From assembly GCA_910585235.1 (NCBI GenBank), contig CAJUCM010000007.1, forward strand, positions 32,507-71,459: a stretch of DNA of 38,953 bases. The letters are read 5' to 3'. The notes beneath the pieces are model-generated. The model saw nothing but the letters and a program-made list of their open reading frames with translations, ran no database searches and was not told the DNA's origin. The first letter of the stretch is position 1. Each line of letters opens with the position of its first letter. Of the stretch, positions 15,610 to 22,524 are shown piece after piece. The stretch is from an uncultured Christensenella sp. Lineage in GTDB: Bacteria; Bacillota; Clostridia; Christensenellales; Borkfalkiaceae. The position numbers and the translations under genes are program-made.

Positions 15610-15627
15610 CATCGCAACAAAGCGAAC

Positions 15628-15670
15628 AAACAATTAAAGCGACTGTTTTTTGCAGTCGCTTTAATTGTTT
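15628..15670. terminator. Bidirectional terminator between ssrA and the GNAT gene
   Basis: A perfect 18-bp inverted repeat (AAACAATTAAAGCGACTG) with a 7-nt loop. The AT-rich outer stem gives T-rich 3' flanks in both directions. It ends 3 bp before the stop of the convergent acetyltransferase gene. Confidence 0.85.
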
Positions 15671-15673
15671 GAG

Positions 15674-16105
15674 TTACTTTTTGATCATTTCGAGATAAGG
15701 CAAAACTTCAAAGCCGTGTTTGCGGTAAACGTGTACGGCGTTTTCGTTCTCCTCTTCCGCTTCGAGGCGGAAAACGTGCCCCTCGTACTTCTCTTCGATA
15801 TAGTTCAAAAATTGCCCGCCGAGTCCCGTTCCGCGGAACTGCGGTTTGATATAAATATCCTCGATCCAGATGCACGGCTTTCCGAATTCCGTCGAAAAAC
15901 TTTTGGCGATCATGGCATAACCCGTAATACCCGTTTCGCTTTCAAAGACATAGCCTTCGAGATAGGGACAGTTCCCGATACAGTTTTCAAAATCGTTTGA
16001 AAATATTTCTTCCGAACCGTTGCTCAGTACGGCGGGCGACGCATAGAACACCCGCATCATTGCAAGAACTTCTTCCCTGTCCTCTTTCAACATCAGTCTT
16101 ATCAT
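15674..16105 (-). CDS. GNAT-family N-acetyltransferase
   Basis: 143 residues from the ATG at 16105, chosen because GGGAGG lies 5 nt upstream; a TTG five codons earlier overlaps that site. The GNAT fold is recognisable: MIRLMLKEDREEVLAMM at the start, the beta-4 segment IWIEDIYIKPQFRGTGLGGQFL with the acetyl-CoA loop (Q/R)xxGxG, and VFRLEAEEENENAVHVYRK with the late helix typical of the family. The substrate cannot be predicted. Own promoter, divergent from hpt; convergent with ssrA. Confidence 0.9.
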   Translation of the reverse strand: MIRLMLKEDREEVLAMMRVFYASPAVLSNGSEEIFSNDFENCIGNCPYLEGYVFESETGITGYAMIAKSFSTEFGKPCIWIEDIYIKPQFRGTGLGGQFLNYIEEKYEGHVFRLEAEEENENAVHVYRKHGFEVLPYLEMIKK

Positions 16106-16129
16106 AGCGCCCTCCCGCAATCACCTATC

Positions 16130-16158
16130 ATTATAGCGGAATCGCCTCGCTTTTACAA
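16130..16158 (-). promoter_or_regulatory. GNAT gene promoter, TTGTAA-17-TATAAT
   Basis: TTGTAA (16158-16153) and TATAAT (16135-16130) on the minus strand. Its -35 is 11 bp from the -35 of the divergent hpt promoter. Confidence 0.8.
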
Positions 16159-16169
16159 GCAAAACCAAC

Positions 16170-16198
16170 TTGAAATATTTTATGAAATATGCTATAAT
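16170..16198 (+). promoter_or_regulatory. hpt promoter, TTGAAA-17-TATAAT
   Basis: TTGAAA 16170-16175 and TATAAT 16193-16198. The -10 ends 6 nt before the hpt ATG, so transcription should start at or within a nucleotide or two of the A of the ATG. Confidence 0.85.
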
Positions 16199-16204
16199 GC
16201 TCAC

Positions 16205-16762
16205 ATGAGCAAGATACATAAAGATTTGCAATGCGTGGTTTTAAGCGAAGAACAGCTTGCACAAAAAGTGAAAGAAACTGCGGAATGGCTCGATAACAAA
16301 TTCAGCAATACAGACGCTCCCCCGCTTGCAATCGGCGTTCTCAAAGGCAGCGTATTCTTTTTTTGCGACGTAGTGCGGGCAATGAAAACGCCCGTCCAAC
16401 TCGATTTTATGACGGTCTCCTCCTACGGGAACGCTTCTGAAAGTTCGGGAAAATTGAAAATCATTACGGATTTATCCTCGTCCGTTGCGGGACGGGACGT
16501 CATTCTGATCGAGGACATTGTCGATTCGGGCAATACGCTATTGCAACTGCGCGATCTGTTTTTGGGGCGCGGCGCAAGATCCTTTACCGCCGTCACCCTC
16601 TTCGATAAACCCGCACGCAGAACGGTTCCCATTCGGGCGGATTTTTCCTGCCAAGAAATCGGCGACGAATTTATCGTGGGCTTCGGACTCGACTTTGCGC
16701 AGAAATACCGAAACTTACCCTACGTCGGCATTCTCAAACGGGAAATATACGAAAAGAAATAA
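16205..16762 (+). CDS. hpt: Hypoxanthine phosphoribosyltransferase
   Basis: Purine salvage: converts hypoxanthine (and usually guanine) plus PRPP to IMP or GMP. 185 residues, typical. The PRPP motif VILIEDIVDSGNTL lies near residues 99-112, and the flexible-loop region SSYGNASESSGKL and the base-binding DKPARRTVPIRADF with VGFGLDFAQKYRNLPYVG are all present. The N-terminus (MSKIHKDLQCVVLSEEQL) aligns with where the family normally starts, so the ATG at 16205 is credible although there is no Shine-Dalgarno. Given the promoter position, the message is probably leaderless. Single gene with its own terminator. Confidence 0.96.
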   Translation: MSKIHKDLQCVVLSEEQLAQKVKETAEWLDNKFSNTDAPPLAIGVLKGSVFFFCDVVRAMKTPVQLDFMTVSSYGNASESSGKLKIITDLSSSVAGRDVILIEDIVDSGNTLLQLRDLFLGRGARSFTAVTLFDKPARRTVPIRADFSCQEIGDEFIVGFGLDFAQKYRNLPYVGILKREIYEKK

Positions 16763-16763
16763 A

Positions 16764-16798
16764 AACAGCGGTTCGGCATAATCGAACCGCTGTTCATA
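16764..16798. terminator. Bidirectional terminator between hpt and the ESCRT-like operon
   Basis: AACAGCGGTTCG-GCATAAT-CGAACCGCTGTT. On the minus strand it is followed by TTTTTATTTC, and on the plus strand by CATATTTTATC. It ends both hpt and the six-gene operon. Confidence 0.88.
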
Positions 16799-16800
16799 TT

Positions 16801-17556
16801 TTATCTTCGGAAGCTTGCGCGGCTGAGGAATTCCTCCACCGCCGAGGACGGGATTGCATAATTCATGCCCTGCGCTTTTCCGCCGCTTTGGTTGAGCGTT
16901 CCTCGGACGTGCGTTCCGATCACCTGCCCGTCCGAATTAAAGACGGGTCCGCCCGAATTGCCGGGGTTCGTGGGGCAGTCGTACATGAGCTGACCGTCTC
17001 TGTCTTTATCGCTCACGATCCCGCTCGTAATGCACAGCCCCTCGCCAAGGGAGTTGCCGATGACGAAAACCCTTTCGCCCGTTCTCACTTTATGATAGTC
17101 GGCAAATTTGAGCGGCGTCGCATAAGCGGGAACTCTTGAAAGTCTGATAAGCGCAAGATCGGAATTTGTGCAGTGCATCCGATTATCTTGCGTTCCCATT
17201 GCAACGACGGTCGCAGAAACGGTCTCGCCCGCGATTTTCACCTGACACTGCCCGCAGGACTTTCCGTCATTCAGAGCGACCGCGTGGGAATTCGTCACGG
17301 CATAGCCGTTTGCGCCGATCAGATAGCCCGAAGCTCTTCCCGTTGACATGGTCAGTTCCAAAACGCCGTTGACGTTCTTCTCGAAAATATCCGCGCCCAG
17401 ATCGCTGCCGCCCGTGCTTTCGGGTCTGCCGCCGCGAACCGCGCTTGATTTCGGAGCAAAATCGCTTGCGGAGAATGTCGCCCCGCAAAACTCGCACTGA
17501 AATTTACCGCCGCCGACGTCCTCGCACGGTCCGCCGCACACTTTACATTTATTCAT
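16801..17556 (-). CDS. Cytoplasmic trypsin/HtrA-like serine protease with zinc ribbon
   Basis: 251 residues from the ATG at 17556, chosen for AAAGGGGA 5 nt upstream and because the frame before it overlaps the preceding gene. Residues 2-29 form a zinc ribbon (CKVCGG...CEFCG). A short linker leads to a chymotrypsin-fold domain with the full triad: His in VTNSHAVA, Asp in NSDLALIRL and Ser in NPGNSGGPVF. It ends without a PDZ domain. No signal peptide or membrane helix is visible, so unlike DegP/HtrA it should act in the cytoplasm, perhaps at the membrane through partners. Last gene of the six-gene operon, 16 bp after the ATPase. A role in cleaving or sensing proteins handled by the operon's ATPase is inference. 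Confidence 0.9.
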   Translation of the reverse strand: MNKCKVCGGPCEDVGGGKFQCEFCGATFSASDFAPKSSAVRGGRPESTGGSDLGADIFEKNVNGVLELTMSTGRASGYLIGANGYAVTNSHAVALNDGKSCGQCQVKIAGETVSATVVAMGTQDNRMHCTNSDLALIRLSRVPAYATPLKFADYHKVRTGERVFVIGNSLGEGLCITSGIVSDKDRDGQLMYDCPTNPGNSGGPVFNSDGQVIGTHVRGTLNQSGGKAQGMNYAIPSSAVEEFLSRASFRR

Positions 17557-17572
17557 AATTTCCCCTTTGCTT

Positions 17573-19663
17573 TTACTCGTTTTCTTTCTTCCAAGCCAAC
17601 AGTTTTTCGATGTCGTCCCGCTGAACGGAGGAAGTGATCTGTTCGAGCGCAACTTCAAAGTCCTGCGCGGTGATCGACTTTTCTCCCGTCCGGATCGCGC
17701 GGAGCGCGGAAATTTCCTCGACCCTGTCCAAAAAGTTGGTCATGTCCGATCCGTTGAATCCGTTCGTGCCGCCGACGACCGCTTCCGTATCGACGTCCTC
17801 CGCGATCTTCACGATCCCCTTGTCGGCGATCTTTTTCAGCCGCCGCTCGATCATGTATTGTCTTGCCGCGTCGTCGGGAAGCCCCACATAGATGCGCGTA
17901 CCGAATCTGCCGGGGCGGATGAACGCGCTGTCAATGTCCCACGGCTTATTCGTCGCGGCGATCAGAAACAGCAGATTATCCTTGGATTTTCCGTACTCCT
18001 CGATCCCCTGCAACTGCGCAAGAAATTCGGAACGGAGCTGTTTTGCGTACTGAGACTTGGTCGATTTCGGAGAAATGGAATCCATTTCGTCGAAATAGAT
18101 GACGGCGCACGGGAACGAACGCGCCTGCGCGAACAGTGCGCGCACCGCCTTTTCGGTGTTGCCCGCCCCTTGATTCAACAAATCGGAGGGCTTCACCGAA
18201 CAGAACTTTGCCCCGATCTCGTTGGCGATCGCCGCCGCGATCATGGTTTTGCCCGTGCCGGGAGGACCGTAAAGAAGCAACCCTCCGCCCCCTTTGCGAA
18301 CGTATCCCTCAAAAAATTCGGGATGTTGCAGGGGCAAAAGCACTTTAACTTTTACGACCTCTTTTACGCTGTCAAGTCCCGCAATGTCGTCGAAATTGAT
18401 GACGGGCAGGCTGTCCCAATCGAACTTGAAATCGCTTCCCGCAATCCCGCCCTCTTCGAGAATTTTATCCTCCGGCTTGGGCGGCGCCTCCTCTTTCGGA
18501 GGATCGACGGGCTTGACGGGCTTGGGCGGTTCGGCGGGTCTTTCGGGTTCTCTGTTTTTGCCCGCGTCCGAAACCTCAAAGGGCAGATCCGCCGCCGTGA
18601 TCGTCGTCATTTCATCGTCGGAGGGATTTTTGAGCCGCGCCACGCGCTTGGACTGCCGCGTGACGATACTCTCAAAGATATTCCGAACGTCTCTCGCATT
18701 GCCGAAGTTCTTATCCCTGTTGGAATAGAGATCGTTAAAATAGTCCCTGAGCGCCGTTGCCGCATCGCGGGCGAGCGTGTATTGATTGCTCCTGCAAAAT
18801 CCCTCGAAAATGCGGTATAATTCTTCGCCCGTATAATCGGTGAACTGAATGAAGTTCTTGAATCTCGATCTGAGACCGGGGTTGGATTCGATAAACTTCT
18901 CCATTAAATTATCGTAACCCGCGACGATCACGACGAGATTATCCCGCTTATCCTCCATCTCTTTGAGAATGGTATCGATCGCCTCCTGCCCGAAATCGTT
19001 GGAGCTTCCGCTTGCGAGCGTATATGCCTCGTCGATAAAGAGAACGCCGCCGTACGCCTTAGAGAGCACCTCTCTCGTCTTGACGGCGGTCTGCCCGACG
19101 TAGCCCGCAACGAGATCGCTCCTATCCACTTCGACGAGATGCCCGTCGGAGAGAATGCCGAGCGCACAGTATATCTGCGCCATGATGCGCGCTACCGTCG
19201 TCTTTCCCGTTCCGGGATTCCCCGTGAATACGATATGATAGGACATATCGGGAACGGACATTCCGCGCTCCTTGCGCATCTGAAAGACTTTGATCTGATC
19301 GACCCAATCGCAGACCTGACTTTTGACGCGCGCAAGCCCTTCGAGCTTATTGAGGCGCGAAAGCGCTTCTTCGAGCGAAATTTTATCGTTGCGCTGAATG
19401 TTGACGGAAGCGGCGCGTTCATCGCTATCCGTAGCTTTTCTGCGCTGCGCCGTGATCCCCTCGGCAAATTCGAGAATGCTCTTTGCGCGGCTGTATCGCG
19501 CCTTCTGCAATTCGCCTTCGCTCTCTTTCGCCATTTTCAGCATCTGTTCGGCGGCAAGCATATAATAGCGTTTGGCAAGAGCGTTATCGCCCTTGCCCGT
19601 ACATTCTTTCGCCTTATTATAGTACAAATTAAACGTTTCGTTGAGTAAACTTAAATCTGCCAT
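17573..19663 (-). CDS. MIT-like/CbxX-type AAA/Vps4-type AAA ATPase
   Basis: 696 residues. Residues 5-72 resemble an MIT three-helix domain: LLNETFNLYYNKAKE, then NALAKRYYMLAAEQMLKMAKE, then ARYSRAKSILEFAEGI. AAA-1 (about 95-365) is CbxX/CfqX-like: Walker A GNPGTGKT 148-155, pore loop DLVAGYVGQT, Walker B VLFIDEAY 207-214 and NPGLRSRF 261-268. A Pro/Lys-rich linker (370-400) leads to AAA-2, which matches the Vps4/katanin group: FDDIAGLDSVKE 424-435, GPPGTGKT 466-473, YFDEMD with Asp525/Glu526, sensor ATNKPWD, RPGRF, GFNGSD and a C-terminal helix DDIEKLLAWKKE. In AAA-2 the pore position that is Trp in Vps4 is Gly (QGAG, about residue 499). Both Walker motifs look active. Starts 4 bp after the preceding stop with no strong Shine-Dalgarno, so it is probably translationally coupled. 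Confidence 0.9.
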   Translation of the reverse strand: MADLSLLNETFNLYYNKAKECTGKGDNALAKRYYMLAAEQMLKMAKESEGELQKARYSRAKSILEFAEGITAQRRKATDSDERAASVNIQRNDKISLEEALSRLNKLEGLARVKSQVCDWVDQIKVFQMRKERGMSVPDMSYHIVFTGNPGTGKTTVARIMAQIYCALGILSDGHLVEVDRSDLVAGYVGQTAVKTREVLSKAYGGVLFIDEAYTLASGSSNDFGQEAIDTILKEMEDKRDNLVVIVAGYDNLMEKFIESNPGLRSRFKNFIQFTDYTGEELYRIFEGFCRSNQYTLARDAATALRDYFNDLYSNRDKNFGNARDVRNIFESIVTRQSKRVARLKNPSDDEMTTITAADLPFEVSDAGKNREPERPAEPPKPVKPVDPPKEEAPPKPEDKILEEGGIAGSDFKFDWDSLPVINFDDIAGLDSVKEVVKVKVLLPLQHPEFFEGYVRKGGGGLLLYGPPGTGKTMIAAAIANEIGAKFCSVKPSDLLNQGAGNTEKAVRALFAQARSFPCAVIYFDEMDSISPKSTKSQYAKQLRSEFLAQLQGIEEYGKSKDNLLFLIAATNKPWDIDSAFIRPGRFGTRIYVGLPDDAARQYMIERRLKKIADKGIVKIAEDVDTEAVVGGTNGFNGSDMTNFLDRVEEISALRAIRTGEKSITAQDFEVALEQITSSVQRDDIEKLLAWKKENE

Positions 19664-19667
19664 AACT

Positions 19668-20234
19668 TTAAGAATTCATTTTCTTTTTCAGTTCTTCGAG
19701 TTCTTTTTCGATCATCGACTCCGTCATATTGTCGGAAACGGCTTCATTGCTCATGAGCCCGTCGAGTTCTTTGTTCTCCTCCTCGCTCCCCGAATACGCC
19801 GTGGCAAACGTGGACTGCGTCTCGTCCATGAACTCTTCCATCTGCTCGGTCTGCACCTCGACGCTCGTCATCGCCTCGGTGAACTGCTTCTGAACTTTCA
19901 GAAAATCTTTCTCTTTCGTCAGCTTCATCATATCCTTGCTCAAAGAGCTCATGCCGTCCAGAAATTCCACCGTCATCTTCGACATATCTTTCATCTGCGA
20001 CGTGATCTCGAAATTGAGTTTCATTTCATAGACGCGCTTCTGCTGGGCGATCGTCATTCTCAGTCCCGAAAGAGCGAGATTATACTGGGCGGAAAGTCCC
20101 TGCTGTTTCGCCTTTTTCCCCGCTTCGATATACGTTTTTTTCTGTTCTTCGAGCTTCTGAATCTGCTTATTCATTGCATTGATCGTCTGTTTGATCAGCA
20201 TTTTTTTCTGAATTTCTTTTTTGGTAACACTCAT
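19668..20234 (-). CDS. ESCRT-III (CHMP)-like helical protein with MIM1-like tail
   Basis: 188 residues from the ATG at 20234 (AAGGAGAG upstream; longer in-frame starts overlap the preceding gene). The whole protein is predicted helical: a basic N-terminus (KKEIQKKMLIKQTINAMNKQ), a long charged hairpin up to about residue 80, then an acidic C-terminal half. Residues 113-131 (KVQKQFTEAMTSVEVQTEQM) read like the CHMP1 segment with VQTQQME. Residues 172-183 give E-xx-I-xx-E-L-xx-L-K, the spacing of the MIT-interacting motif 1 at the end of eukaryotic ESCRT-III subunits. Length and basic-to-acidic polarity also fit Snf7-domain proteins. It precedes the MIT-AAA gene by 4 bp, the expected partner. 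PspA/Vipp1, the usual bacterial relatives, lack such a tail. Homology is by eye. Confidence 0.8.
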   Translation of the reverse strand: MSVTKKEIQKKMLIKQTINAMNKQIQKLEEQKKTYIEAGKKAKQQGLSAQYNLALSGLRMTIAQQKRVYEMKLNFEITSQMKDMSKMTVEFLDGMSSLSKDMMKLTKEKDFLKVQKQFTEAMTSVEVQTEQMEEFMDETQSTFATAYSGSEEENKELDGLMSNEAVSDNMTESMIEKELEELKKKMNS

Positions 20235-20247
20235 AATCAATCTCTCC

Positions 20248-20835
20248 TTATTCGGTATCTTCCTGCGCCTTGGGCTTTTCGGAATACATCTGCTGTTCGT
20301 CGGCGACCATCTCTTCCGTCTCGAACATGGCAAGAAGCGCGTCGTCCTGATCGTTCATGCCGTAGATCGTGCCGTTTTTTTCGTACGCGTCCTCCACGGC
20401 TTTGAACGTCTCGTCGGCGGACGTCAAAACGTCCTCCGCCGCCACGCGCGTGTTCAGCGTCTTATTCAGAAATTTGGCAAGCCCTTTCTGATCGGACAAA
20501 AGATTGCCGAGCGATACTTTGGACGTGTTCTTGAAAAACTGGTTGTCGTCGATCGCGGCTTTCAGCTTGTTCATGAGCTGAACGTTGTACATTAAATACA
20601 TTGCGCGCTGAACGCTCTGTTCGCGTTCGGCTTTGAGCGAATTGATCCGCTTTGCATAGAACAGCTTGATCTGTTTATCCGTTTCCTTTTTGCCCTTTTC
20701 CATCAGAACGTTAATCTGATTCTGTTTTTCGACCAGTTCGTCCTCGATGTTCTGCGTCTCTTTTTCGAGCTTGCAGATCGCGTCCACCACTTCTTCGCGC
20801 GTGAGTTTATCGTATTTACTCTTGAACCAACCCAT
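20248..20835 (-). CDS. Helical charged protein, possible second Snf7-like subunit
   Basis: 195 residues. The start MGWFKSKYDKLTREE is followed by a long coiled-coil (EKETQNIEDELVEKQNQINV), a second helix AKRINSLKAEREQSVQRAMY, a middle section around DQKGLAKFLNKTLNTRV, and an acidic tail ending PKAQEDTE. The first 100 residues have the basic/acidic helical-hairpin look of Snf7/CHMP4 proteins, and the hydrophobic MGWF start recalls the membrane-inserting N-terminus of such proteins, but no diagnostic motif is conserved, so I leave the family open. The ATG at 20835 has GGGAG upstream. It lies 11 bp after the membrane protein gene and 13 bp before the CHMP-like gene. Confidence 0.85.
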   Translation of the reverse strand: MGWFKSKYDKLTREEVVDAICKLEKETQNIEDELVEKQNQINVLMEKGKKETDKQIKLFYAKRINSLKAEREQSVQRAMYLMYNVQLMNKLKAAIDDNQFFKNTSKVSLGNLLSDQKGLAKFLNKTLNTRVAAEDVLTSADETFKAVEDAYEKNGTIYGMNDQDDALLAMFETEEMVADEQQMYSEKPKAQEDTE

Positions 20836-20846
20836 AACTGCTCCCG

Positions 20847-21293
20847 TTACATTTTCGCGCTTCTGTCGGCAACGGCAAGTTTGAGATCCGTCAGGATCGC
20901 GTCCGTCTTTTTGGAATCCTCGCCGTCCGATTTCGTCAGCGCGATCCGCATATCGCCGATCAGGTTTTTGATCTTCTTATCGTATTCCGTAACTTTGGAA
21001 TCGTCGGAAGGCATCAGATATTTGAGCTTTTCCTGCAAGGCTTTCAGTTCTTCCACCAAAGACGCGTTATCCTCCGCAAGCACAAACAATGCCTCGACCG
21101 CCTTGCTGTTCTCAGCGATCAGTTCCCTGTCGTCGAGCGTCTTTTCCGCAACCGTGCCTTTCGACCGTTTGCGAAGCGCAACGAACAATACGATCACTAA
21201 AATAACGATCGCAAGCCCGCCGGCGCCAATCCCAATGCCGATTTTCATATCCGTTGTCAGCGCCATCAATGCGCCCGTTAAATTCGATAACAT
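20847..21293 (-). CDS. Single-pass membrane coiled-coil protein
   Basis: 148 residues. One strong transmembrane helix at about 18-39 (IGIGIGAGGLAIVILVIVLF) is followed by basic residues (RKRSKG), so the remaining about 105 residues should face the cytoplasm. That part is helical and charged (SLVEELKALQEKLKYLM, then EYDKKIKNLIGDMRIAL). No known domain recognised. The ATG at 21293 is 1 nt after the preceding stop, with GGAGGGG upstream. It could anchor the operon's soluble helical proteins to the membrane; this is inference from topology and position. Confidence 0.85.
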   Translation of the reverse strand: MLSNLTGALMALTTDMKIGIGIGAGGLAIVILVIVLFVALRKRSKGTVAEKTLDDRELIAENSKAVEALFVLAEDNASLVEELKALQEKLKYLMPSDDSKVTEYDKKIKNLIGDMRIALTKSDGEDSKKTDAILTDLKLAVADRSAKM

Positions 21294-21294
21294 A

Positions 21295-22329
21295 TTATTT
21301 CCCCTCCGATTTCATGAGTTTTTTGCCGCAGTTCGCGCAGAACATTGCGCCGCTCTCGTTCGATTTTCCGCAGTCGGGACAGATGATCGGATCCTTGCTG
21401 ACGTACTTGCCGCAGTGCGGGCAGAATTTATCCGTAGGCTTATAAGTAAGCCCGCAGTTCGGGCACTTCAATTCCTCTTTGTTTTCGGGTTTTTCCCGTC
21501 CCGCCACTTTCAGGACTTCATAATACGCCGCCTTGTCCTGCAATTCGAGCTGACGGAGATATTTGTCGCGCTCCCACTGCTTGTCGTCGAGGCGTTCGAG
21601 CTCGGCAAGATATTCTTTGAGCTTTTCCTGACGCACCTGCTCCGCCGCCGCGTCCTCGATCGCATTCATGTCCTCGTCGAGCAGATCGAAGTCGGCGATC
21701 TTGAAGTTGAGAACGGAAAGTCCCCAATCGCGCTCGAACATGGGGCTCAACGCGTCGCCCATGCTGTCGCCGATGGCTTTTTTGTTCGCCGTGAACTTAT
21801 CGTAGGTTAGATGTTTTTCCTCGATAATGCGGAGGAAAATATCGGCAAATTCCGTCGCCACGGTCTCGCTGAAACGCTTTCTGAATTCCATCAGATTGAA
21901 CTCTTTCTTTACCCCGACGACCTTGCGGAAAAACTGTTCGGGATTGGTGACGGAAACGTCGAACTCGCCTCTCGCCCCGACGGTGATGACTTTACTGCTC
22001 GCCTCGTCGCGGTAGCGCAGTCTGTTCGGCGTTCCCCATTTGATGAGTACGCGCGTATCTTTCGGAATATAGATAATTTCCACCGACATCCCTTTCTTCC
22101 ATTTCTTCGCTTCTTTCTTGTCGGAAAATACGTCGTAGTTTCCGCTCTTGTAATAACGCATATCTCCGCCGCCCTTAATGACGATCGCGTCGTGCGTGAT
22201 CGGCACTTCAAAGCGCGCGTCCGCACCGGACACGACGTCGTTCACTCTGACAAATAAAATTTCGTTATCGTCCACCTTTGCGTTGCATAAGTTCTGTTCA
22301 AACTTAATCACCTGATTCTTGATCTTCAA
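21295..22329 (-). CDS. SPFH-domain protein (YdjI-like) with two zinc ribbons
   Basis: 344 residues, first gene of the operon. The region of about residues 25-240 follows the SPFH/band-7 pattern of B. subtilis YdjI and relatives (often annotated virion core protein): FVRVNDVVSGADARFEVP, GARGEFDVSVTNPEQFFRKV, then a helical, charged stretch (QVRQEKLKEYLAELERLDDK). The C-terminus (about 288-340) holds two zinc ribbons, CPNCG...CPHCG and CPDCG...CANCG. No signal peptide or TM helix is evident. In B. subtilis, ydjI is in an operon with a PspA-type (ESCRT-III superfamily) gene, a useful precedent for this context. The start is TTG at 22329: CGGAGGG lies 7 nt upstream, while the ATG 5 nt earlier is out of frame and meets TGA after two codons (ATGAGTTGA), overlapping the TTG. 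Confidence 0.88.
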   Translation of the reverse strand: MKIKNQVIKFEQNLCNAKVDDNEILFVRVNDVVSGADARFEVPITHDAIVIKGGGDMRYYKSGNYDVFSDKKEAKKWKKGMSVEIIYIPKDTRVLIKWGTPNRLRYRDEASSKVITVGARGEFDVSVTNPEQFFRKVVGVKKEFNLMEFRKRFSETVATEFADIFLRIIEEKHLTYDKFTANKKAIGDSMGDALSPMFERDWGLSVLNFKIADFDLLDEDMNAIEDAAAEQVRQEKLKEYLAELERLDDKQWERDKYLRQLELQDKAAYYEVLKVAGREKPENKEELKCPNCGLTYKPTDKFCPHCGKYVSKDPIICPDCGKSNESGAMFCANCGKKLMKSEGK

Positions 22330-22415
22330 CTCATTTCCCTCCGAAATTTTTTAATACTGATGCGATCTGCATACAAAAAAATACATAATAACCCAAAATA
22401 GGTACTATTTCGTAT

Positions 22416-22444
22416 ATTATATCATTTCATGGTATAAATTTCAA
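22416..22444 (-). promoter_or_regulatory. Promoter of the ESCRT-like operon, TTGAAA-17-TATAAT
   Basis: TTGAAA (22444-22439) and TATAAT (22421-22416) on the minus strand, leader about 80 nt. It is the only promoter I find for the six genes and is divergent from gluQ. Confidence 0.85.
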
Positions 22445-22487
22445 GTGAATTATAAAATTTTTTTTCACATTATCGGAAGAACATAAT

Positions 22488-22516
22488 TTGACTGCCGCTC
22501 TGCATTGTGATAAACT
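22488..22516 (+). promoter_or_regulatory. gluQ promoter, TTGACT-17-TAAACT
   Basis: TTGACT 22488-22493 and TAAACT 22511-22516. The -10 ends 8 nt before the gluQ ATG, so the mRNA start should be 0-2 nt from the ATG. Confidence 0.7.
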
Positions 22517-22524
22517 GATATGCG

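Noticed and set aside
17557..17658. Longer N-terminus of the zinc-ribbon protease
   Set aside because: The extension overlaps the end of the ATPase gene and lacks a ribosome site; the ATG at 17556 has a good one and starts just before the zinc ribbon.
17567..18820. 417-codon plus-strand frame
   Set aside because: Antisense of the double-AAA ATPase gene, which has full domain motifs.
22327..22334. Two-codon upstream ORF ATGAGTTGA overlapping the SPFH start
   Set aside because: It may matter for initiation, but a 9-base pattern is too likely by chance to list on its own.
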